DNA from: JBGSOV01 sp041738935
Lineage (GTDB): Bacteria; Patescibacteriota; Gracilibacteria; CAIRYL01; GCA-016699755
Length of the DNA: 14,915 nt
Direction: 5' to 3'
Assembly (NCBI GenBank): GCA_041738935.1
Contig: JBGSOV010000018.1
Span: forward strand, 1 to 14,915
This document shows positions 1 to 7,000 of the stretch, one piece after another (within the stretch, counting starts at the first letter, position 1; every line of letters starts with the position of its first letter). Both the position numbers and the translations under genes were made by a program. Below the pieces are notes generated by a model that saw only the letters and a program-made list of their open reading frames with translations, was not told where the DNA came from and made no database searches.

Positions 1-245
1 CCAGACATATCTGTTTCCGGTCTTTTTTTTCCTTGTCGAGTGATATGTGAACATAAATTGTATTCAAAAATCAGCCCAACCATACTTGATGCTCGGCTTT
101 CTGCAAAGGTTTTTTTCTTAACTTAATGGCAGTGGTTCTGCTGCCTCACCCCGTCCTTACTGTTTGAGGAAACGGTAAATCATGGAGCAAATACGCAACA
201 AATGTAATGCGATAATACTTCGTTTTTCCGTGGAACAAAACCTGT

Positions 246-276
246 GGAGCAGGTGAAATAGCAGAACACCTGCTCC
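246..276. repeat. 10-bp perfect inverted repeat downstream of tRNA-Ala
   Basis: Arms GGAGCAGGTG (246-255) and CACCTGCTCC (267-276) enclose an 11-nt loop. It lies about 70 nt beyond the 3' end of the minus-strand tRNA, so it could end that transcript, but no clear T-run follows on the minus strand. The outer six bases GGAGCA...TGCTCC match those of the hairpin at 14143-14165 beside the transposase. That hints at a shared family, but six bases are weak evidence. Confidence 0.7.
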
Positions 277-293
277 GGCGGAAGGGAATATGG

Positions 294-321
294 AACCCCT
301 AACCTCCCCGGCAAGCCGGGG
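294..321 (-). repeat. C/G-rich REP-like hairpin, family I
   Basis: On the minus strand a hairpin (CCCCGGC, TT, GCCGGGG) is followed by AGGTTAGGGGTT. This matches the pattern of the units at 11007, 11142 and 13954: a C-rich arm, a short loop, GGGGAG, a few bases, then a G-run and TT. It lies between the tRNA 3' end and the hairpin at 246-276. Confidence 0.55.
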
Positions 322-346
322 TGCTCTAAAACTTTTAGTGAAATTT

Positions 347-423
347 TGGTGGAGCGTACCGGACTTGAACCGGTGACCCCTTGCATGCCATGCAAGTGCT
401 CTAGCCAGCTGAGCTAACGCCCC
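347..423 (-). tRNA. tRNA-Ala (anticodon GGC)
   Basis: The minus strand folds into a full 77-nt cloverleaf including an encoded CCA end (347-349). The acceptor stem GGGGCGT pairs with ACGCTCC and contains a G3:U70 wobble pair, the classic identity element for alanyl-tRNA synthetase. The D arm is GCTC/GAGC. The anticodon stem CTTGC/GCAAG has loop ATGGCAT, which gives anticodon GGC, reading GCC codons. The T arm is ACCGG-TTCAAGT-CCGGT. The discriminator base is A. A weak upstream promoter (TTGCCT, 17 nt, AACAAT) may exist on the minus strand near 455-483. Confidence 0.97.
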
Positions 424-437
424 ACATTTGGTGGATT

Positions 438-453
438 GTCGCAGTTTTGCGAC
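438..453. repeat. Small inverted repeat upstream of tRNA-Ala
   Basis: Arms GTCGCA and TGCGAC surround the loop GTTT. It lies just upstream of the tRNA 5' end on the minus strand, between any tRNA promoter and the mature tRNA, so it could be in the processed leader. A similar TCGCA/TGCGA hairpin occurs at 11283-11295 beside the hairpin array. Confidence 0.45.
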
Positions 454-535
454 TCGAAGATTGTTCCATCTTTTGACCAAAGAGGCAAGCCAAATCTTGC
501 TGACGACAAGCACCGCTCTGCAGCAAAGAAAGTAG

Positions 536-564
536 TTGAAAAAGTAATGAAGGAGTGGTATACT
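536..564 (+). promoter_or_regulatory. Strong sigma70-type promoter for the surface-protein operon
   Basis: TTGAAA (536-541) and TATACT (559-564) are separated by exactly 17 nt, with a TG extension (556-557) one base before the -10 box. It points toward the gene at 685 and predicts a start site near 571. It is the best promoter match I found in the window. Confidence 0.8.
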
Positions 565-608
565 GACATGATATTTTTTGCAACATCTGCGACAAATATC
601 GCTTTACA

Positions 609-648
609 AAGCCATTAATATTCGATAGTAAACTCGAGAGAATGGCTT
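609..648 (+). promoter_or_regulatory. Leader inverted repeat in the 5' UTR
   Basis: AAGCCATT (609-616) and AATGGCTT (641-648) form a perfect 8-bp stem with a 24-nt loop. The repeat sits inside the roughly 115-nt leader between the strong promoter and the start codon at 685. It could stabilise the mRNA or bind a regulator. It has no T-run, so it is not an intrinsic terminator. Confidence 0.45.
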
Positions 649-684
649 GGTAAAAACAAATATACATTTATATCTCTTTAAATC

Positions 685-1032
685 ATGAAAGATTTCTTGA
701 CCCGCGTTCGCGACAATCTCGCGCACGAATCACGCACAACAAAAGCCACTTTGGGGGCAATTGCGTTTGCACTTTTAGTTGGTGTCGTGAGCGTCGTCGG
801 TGGTATTACGAGCAATCTTATTCAAGCGAATATCGCGCAAACCGTAGTAGCCGAGCCGCAAGAGCGTCCGCTGCCACCAGGCTATGAGACACAAATACAA
901 ATGCCCGAGAGTAACACTGCTTTGAAATCAGAAAATACGAATGAAGATCGCCCTGCGACACCTGCAGAAGCAGAAAAGAAACCGGGGGTTTTAAAAAAGA
1001 CCTCCAATTCGTTTCTGAATCTTTTTAATTGA
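685..1032 (+). CDS. Small single-pass membrane protein, function unknown
   Basis: The 115-residue protein has a short basic N-terminus (K2, R7, R9, R17, K20), one hydrophobic segment at about residues 21-43 rich in Ala, Val and Gly, and a polar, Pro/Glu-rich tail (about 57-100) ending in a basic-aromatic patch (KKPGVLKK, then SFLNLF). The positive-inside rule places the N-terminus in the cytoplasm and the tail outside. There is no cleavage site of signal-peptide type. It is the first gene behind the strong promoter at 536-564 and is followed after 50 nt by the giant surface protein, so the two are probably co-transcribed. The ATG has no Shine-Dalgarno sequence; the stop is TGA followed directly by TAA. 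I do not recognise a family. A role in anchoring or exporting the downstream protein is inference from position only. Confidence 0.75.
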   Translation: MKDFLTRVRDNLAHESRTTKATLGAIAFALLVGVVSVVGGITSNLIQANIAQTVVAEPQERPLPPGYETQIQMPESNTALKSENTNEDRPATPAEAEKKPGVLKKTSNSFLNLFN

Positions 1033-1082
1033 TAAATAAATTTAAGATTATAAATTAACACCTTTTTGCTTTCATCATCATT

Positions 1083-4000
1083 ATGAAAAAAGTTCTCTCA
1101 CTTTCGCTCTTCTTCGGACTCGCTTTGAGTCTGATTCCGCTCTCATCCGCTTGGGGACCCAGCGATGAAGGCGCGCCACATGGCTCGGGAATAACCCGCG
1201 CGGAATTTCCGTATGGGCTTCCTTACGCCTCTTTTAACAACTACACTGATAACAGTGTCGGTGGCGTCGGCATCGCGGACGAACGCGAGTTTTTGGTCGT
1301 ACGCAACGAGACCAAAGCCAGCGAGTACAGCAAACAAATCGTCGCCGAACCGGGTGATGTGATTTTACTCAGTGCTTTTATTCATAATAATGGTGAACTG
1401 GACAATCCGTCCACGACTGCTTTTGATACGACGAGTAACTTGGAAGGATTTGCGCAAAATGCGGAAGGTTTTGTCAGCGAAAGCGGAGCGCAAATTGAAT
1501 TACGCCAAAATATCACAGCAACAAACGCTAATCCCCTGCAAGTATGGGATGATGCGCTGGTCACTTCTGCTGACGGCACACCAATCAAACTGGTCTACAA
1601 AAACAATCTTGTAATTACCCCAAATGCCGGAGGAGATTATATTCCACTTGATGAAGCGGAATTTTTTGGTGAAGGCGTAACAATTGGAGATGCGAGCAAT
1701 CCGACAGGCGGAACATTCCGTGGTAATGTCAATAACGCCATGCATACGTTTGCGTATTTTGATGTCGTAGCAGGTGATGATGCAACACATGCCGCTGGCG
1801 ATACAAATCTCGATACGCCATCAGATGGTGACACCATAAATCTTCCAAACTGGTTGCGACTCGTAGACAAGCAAGTTTCAACGGATGGCATTACATTTCA
1901 CAAATCTGTTACCGTGCAAGGTGGAGCACGTGTTTTTTATCGCGTAGTCATCCAACACCAACTAACTGATATAGCAGTGATGTGTGCGATGGATAGTCTT
2001 TCGCAGCCCACAAATGGTGGCTCATTAACTGATATTAAAAATGAAGTTAGAAACTGTTCAAATGCGCAGAGTGGCTGTATAGGTTCGTTTGCAAGATCTG
2101 GTTCGGCCATTACCGTACCCAATATTGCTGGTCCTGAAAATTGTCCAGCGGGCATAAAACCTGTCGGTACCATCGCTATTCAAAAACTTCCTGCTTACAA
2201 AACAGTAACTATTACATATGAGCGTATAGCGAGTGATAGTGGCATTCCTACGGGTGGAAGTTCCACAATCAAAGATACAGTCAACATTACTGGAGGTGGT
2301 CATGGTAATGATTCGGCAGAAGTAATCATTACTAAGATAATACCTACACCAACTCCAACCCCTACTCCAACTCCAAATCCTGCGAAGTTTACGATTTATA
2401 AAAAAGTTTCTACCGACAACAATAGTTTTTCTCAAAATGTAACGCTAAAAGATGGTCAGACCGCGTATTACAAAGTTTTTGTCGAAAATATTGGCGGATC
2501 TACTGGATCAATAAGTGTCACCGATGCACTCAGTTCTGCCACCAATGGCGGATCGCTTGGCGGCATGACAAACGAAAGCAGTGTGTGTGCTACAGGTGCA
2601 ACCTGCCAGGGAAACTTGAGTAGCAGCGGCGTCCAAATCAACAATCTCGCTGTAGGCAAATCTGTTACTATTACGTATCGCCGCAAAGCGAGCAGTGGCG
2701 GAATTCCGATTGGACAGGTTTCTAATATTCCCAATACTGCCAAGCTTTCGAGTGGAGAAAAAGACACTGCTACCGTCACAGTGGAGGGAGCAAAACCACA
2801 AGCAAAATTTTCGATTATGAAAAAGGTTTCTGACAAAGCCAGCGACTACAAAGAAAGTGTCACGCTCGAAAATGAGCAAAACGCTTTCTACAAGGTTTTT
2901 GTTCAAAACATTGGCACCGGCGCTGGTGATGTTACTATTACCGATTACCCCTTTTTGCCGACCAACGGCGGAAGCCTTGGCGCAGTCATCAATCATGGGG
3001 TCGCTTGTCCATCAGGTTCGACTTGTACTGGTGCAATAAACAGTGGTGGTGTCAAAGTCACCAATCTCGCACCAAATCAATCGGTCTCGATTACGTATGA
3101 GCGTAAAGCAAATAACACCGGTATTCCACTTGATCAAACGAGTGAAATTAATAATGAAGCTTCGCTTTCGACTGGCGAAAACGATAGCGCCTCTGTGACG
3201 ATTAAAGCGCAGCCAGCAAAGGCTGATATCACAGTAGAAAAGCGTATTTCTAATGGTGGAGCATTTCAAAAGAATGTCCTCGTCGATAATGGCAACACTG
3301 CTTACTATCGTATTGCGGTACGCAACGGCGGCAACGCCGTCGGAAGCACCGTTTTGACCGACCAACTCGCAAGCCCAGATAATGGCGGAAGCTTTGGTTC
3401 GATTACATTTGAAACGGTTGATTGTGGCACTGCCAACTGCTCGGGAAGTATCGCAGGTGGTATTCAGATTAATGGACTGGTTCCTGGTGAAATTGTGATT
3501 GTCGACTATCAACGAACCGTCAGCAATGTCGGGGTTCCCGGTGGGCAAAATTCGACAGCTATCAACACCGCGCGCCTCAGTGGCGGTGGCAGCGATACAG
3601 CAAGCGCAACGATTGTCGGTGAAGGACTTACTCCCAAATTTACCATTCAAAAAGATGTTTCTTACGACCGCCAAGGCGGAGCGTTTGTTGATCAAATAAC
3701 TATTGGCGATGGCGAATCTGCGTATTATCGTTTGATTATTAGTAACAATGGCGATGCAACAGGGAGCGTAACTCTTACTGACGCCTTGTTGGCACCAACA
3801 AACGGTGGCGCACTAAGCGCTGCTGCTGACCAATCTATCAATTGCGATAGCGAAGCGACGTGTGGTGGCGATTTGGCAGGCGGCAGTATTTCGATTAATA
3901 ACCTCAAACCCGGCAAATCGGTAACGATTTTTTATCGCCGAACCGCTGACGAAGCTGGGATTCCAACCGAACAAACTTCGAATATTACTGACCGCGCTAC

Positions 4001-7000
4001 GCTTTCGAGCGGCGGCGCTGATCAAGCAACTGTTACCGTCAAAGGCCCTCCGCCATTTGATGAATTTACAATTGAAAAACGTGTTTCGAAAGGCGCCGGG
4101 AGTGGCTTTGTCAATAATGTCACGATTGGGGACGGCGAAACTGCCTACTATCGTGTCGCGGTCAAAAATACCGGTACCGGTCCTGGTACTTTTACAATCA
4201 CTGACCGATTATCAAATGCGACCAATGGTGGTAGCCTCAGCCCGATTATTAATGAAAGCTATGTTTGTAATGCCGGCGCAAGCTGTAGTGGCACACTCGT
4301 CACAGGAGCTGGTTACAATACTCCAAATTGTAATTCTGGCAGCGGCTGCGGAGCAAGTGGACTTACCGTGAGCAATCTCGCTGTAGGTGAGACTTTTGTG
4401 GTCGACTATCAACGCGTTGCTGATAAGGCAGGTATTCCGACTGGCGAAAGCTCGAATGTCATCGACACTGTTCATTTGATTGTTGATGATGTCGTTTGCT
4501 TGGGTGATGTGGCAAGTGTCACCATCACTGGTGATGGCATCTCTGACTTTACCGTCGACAAAGAAGTTTCGAAAGATAATCAAACTTTTGGCGAGATTAT
4601 TTCGCTCTACAATGGCGAAACCGCCTACTATCGTCTACGTGTTCAAAATACCGGCGCAGGACCTGGCACTATTGTTTTGACTGACGTACTTAATCCTTCA
4701 ACTAATGGCGGCAGCTTGACTGCTCCCGCGAACGAAAGCATTCAGTGTCCAGCTGGCGTCAGCTGCACCGGAACTCTTGCCAGTGGTGGTATCACCATCA
4801 CCAATCTGCCTGCTTGGCAAACTGTCACCGTTACCTATACAAGAATCGCTAGTCATGTAAATATTCCAGGCGGTACATTCTCGAATGTTATCGACACAGC
4901 GCGCCTGATGAAGAGCGGCGTCTTGGTTGACAATGATACAGCGAATGTAACCATTTATGGTCCTCCATCTGCACCAACGTGTGCCAATCTGATCGCGTCT
5001 CCTTCTTCGGTCAATCCGGGGGAAGGTTTCTTACTCAGTTGGAACTCTGGCAATCAAAAATCTTATCGCATCCAAGCCACTCCTGGCAGCACGGTAAATA
5101 AAAATGGAACTGACACTTTGCACACTGTTACAGGTGGAATCAACGCAGCCACAACCTTTACTGTCACCGTTTATAACGAAGCTGATCAAAAAGGTAAGAA
5201 TGCCGTTTGTAAGGCGCTGCTTGTTCCTGTCAATCAGCCAGATTTTGAAATCACAAAACAAGTCTCGACCGATGGCTACACCTTTACTGATGATGCCATC
5301 ACCATTAATGATGGCGAGCGCGCGTTCTTTGCAATCGTTGTCAAAAATACCGGTGCTCGTACAGGTATTGTGACTTTGACCGACGAACAAGCCGCGGGTA
5401 CAGCAGGTGGAAGCTTGACACTCAACGGACCGGCGCTGATTACTCCTCCAGGAGTGTGCGTCGCTGGCAGCATCTTTGATACTGCCAATCCGCTCGAATG
5501 TATTTTGGCTCCCAATGCGACTGCGACAATTTCGTATGCTCGTACGGCGGACAACAATGATGTCTCGGTAGGAGCAACTTCTACCTTTGTAAATGTCGCG
5601 ACGATTGTCGATTCTGGACAAGAAGACGATGCAGTTGTCAAAATCAAAGGACCCGAAGCCGCAGCTGATTTGGCAGTCCAAATCTTTGCGAGCGACTACG
5701 ATACCGCGCCCGAAGCCGATCTTGATTTCCGTGTCGATTGGCAGAATCTGGGGAATGTTGATATGAAAAAATCTAGAATTACTGTTACTTGTGAGGCCGG
5801 AATTACTGACCTTCAAACAACAGAAGGAAATGTCAGTGGCAACACCATTACTTTTGGCCCATTTGATACCAAAGCTGGTTATCCAGGAGTTCCAAGTGCA
5901 AGTTTTGGCAGTTTTGCCTTCACGGGCAGCGTCACTCCGGGTTTTGGCACACCACAAGCCGAAAAATTTGAGTGCCAAGCACATATCGAAAGCGCGGATT
6001 TCCTCCCGATTGTCGATAAAGAAACGAATGCTGACAATAATGACGACTGGCTCGAAATCTGGGTCAGCCCAGATAATGCCAGCAAAAAAACCAAAAAAGT
6101 CACCAATACACGCACTGGCGAAACCGGAACTCTTGTTCAGGCAGTAGAAGGCGACGAGCTCGTTTACACGCTTGGCTACAAAACTGGTGAAAAAGCCGAG
6201 AACGGTTTTGTCTTCACCGAAGACGTCAGTGATATTCTCGAATATGCAGCTATTACTAATCTGAGTGGCGCCACCAAAAATGGTAACACTCTCAGTTGGC
6301 CAGCACAAAATATTGCTGCCTTTACCAAAGTCGAAGTCACCTTTACTGTCGAAGTCTTTGATTCGATCGAATCAATCAGCGGCGACTTTAAGATGACCAA
6401 TGTCTACGGCGATACAACTATTGTCGAATTACCAAAACTGCACAAAGAAAAATTTGTGAAGATCAATAACGGTGCTCGTGTCAAAAACGCCAGCGTACGC
6501 GCCGGTGATGTCGTCACCTACATCATTGCTGTTACCAATAACGGCAGCGCCAACCGTACCGGCTACGTCTTTGCCGATGATATCGGTGATGTGCTCGAAT
6601 ACGCAAATGTTCTTGACCTTAATGGCGGAACACTAAGCAGCGGAACAAATATCGTGACCTGGCCTGCTGTGACGGTTGAAGCTGGCAAGACTGTCGAAAA
6701 AACTTTCCAAGTTCAGATCAAGAGCCCATTACCAAAAAATGGCGACTCGCTGATTACGAATATCTTTGGGAACAAAACCGAACTTGTTCCGGCAGAAATC
6801 GCGTTGGCAAAATCGGTAAAAAATACAAATAGTGGAGAATCTGGCACAAATGTCAAAGGTGAAGCCGGTGATAATCTCGTCTACACACTCAGCGTAACAG
6901 AAACTGGCGGTGCGAGCGCATACGAAGACTACGTCATTAGCGACAATGTTACCGATATTCTGCAATACGCTACCATCGCAAATATTTCGAATGGCGGTGT

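Larger units (their letters stand above)
1..346. other. Gene-free left end with hairpins
   Basis: No convincing protein gene is present. Open frames crossing this stretch run through the tRNA and the hairpins and have atypical composition. A T-run at 23-30 follows GGTC and could be the tail of a terminator for a gene outside the window, but its other arm is not convincing. Two real inverted repeats lie at 246-276 and 294-321 and are listed separately. Confidence 0.6.

Noticed and set aside
157..513. 118-codon minus-strand frame and a 71-codon frame at 180-395 across the tRNA
   Set aside because: They are translations of the tRNA-Ala and its flanks (GALAQLARALAWHARG and GVTGSSPVRST are typical spurious tRNA-derived peptides).
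436..618. 60-codon plus-strand frame
   Set aside because: It contains the strong promoter at 536-564, opens with TTG and shows no recognisable protein features.
1029..1054. Separate promoter for the giant gene (TTGATA...TATAAA)
   Set aside because: The spacer is only 14 nt, too short for a normal sigma70 promoter; co-transcription from 536-564 is simpler.
5031..6308. 425-codon minus-strand frame inside the giant gene
   Set aside because: It is antisense to clear DUF11 repeats; its Cys/Ile/Phe/Arg-rich composition is that of a shadow frame.
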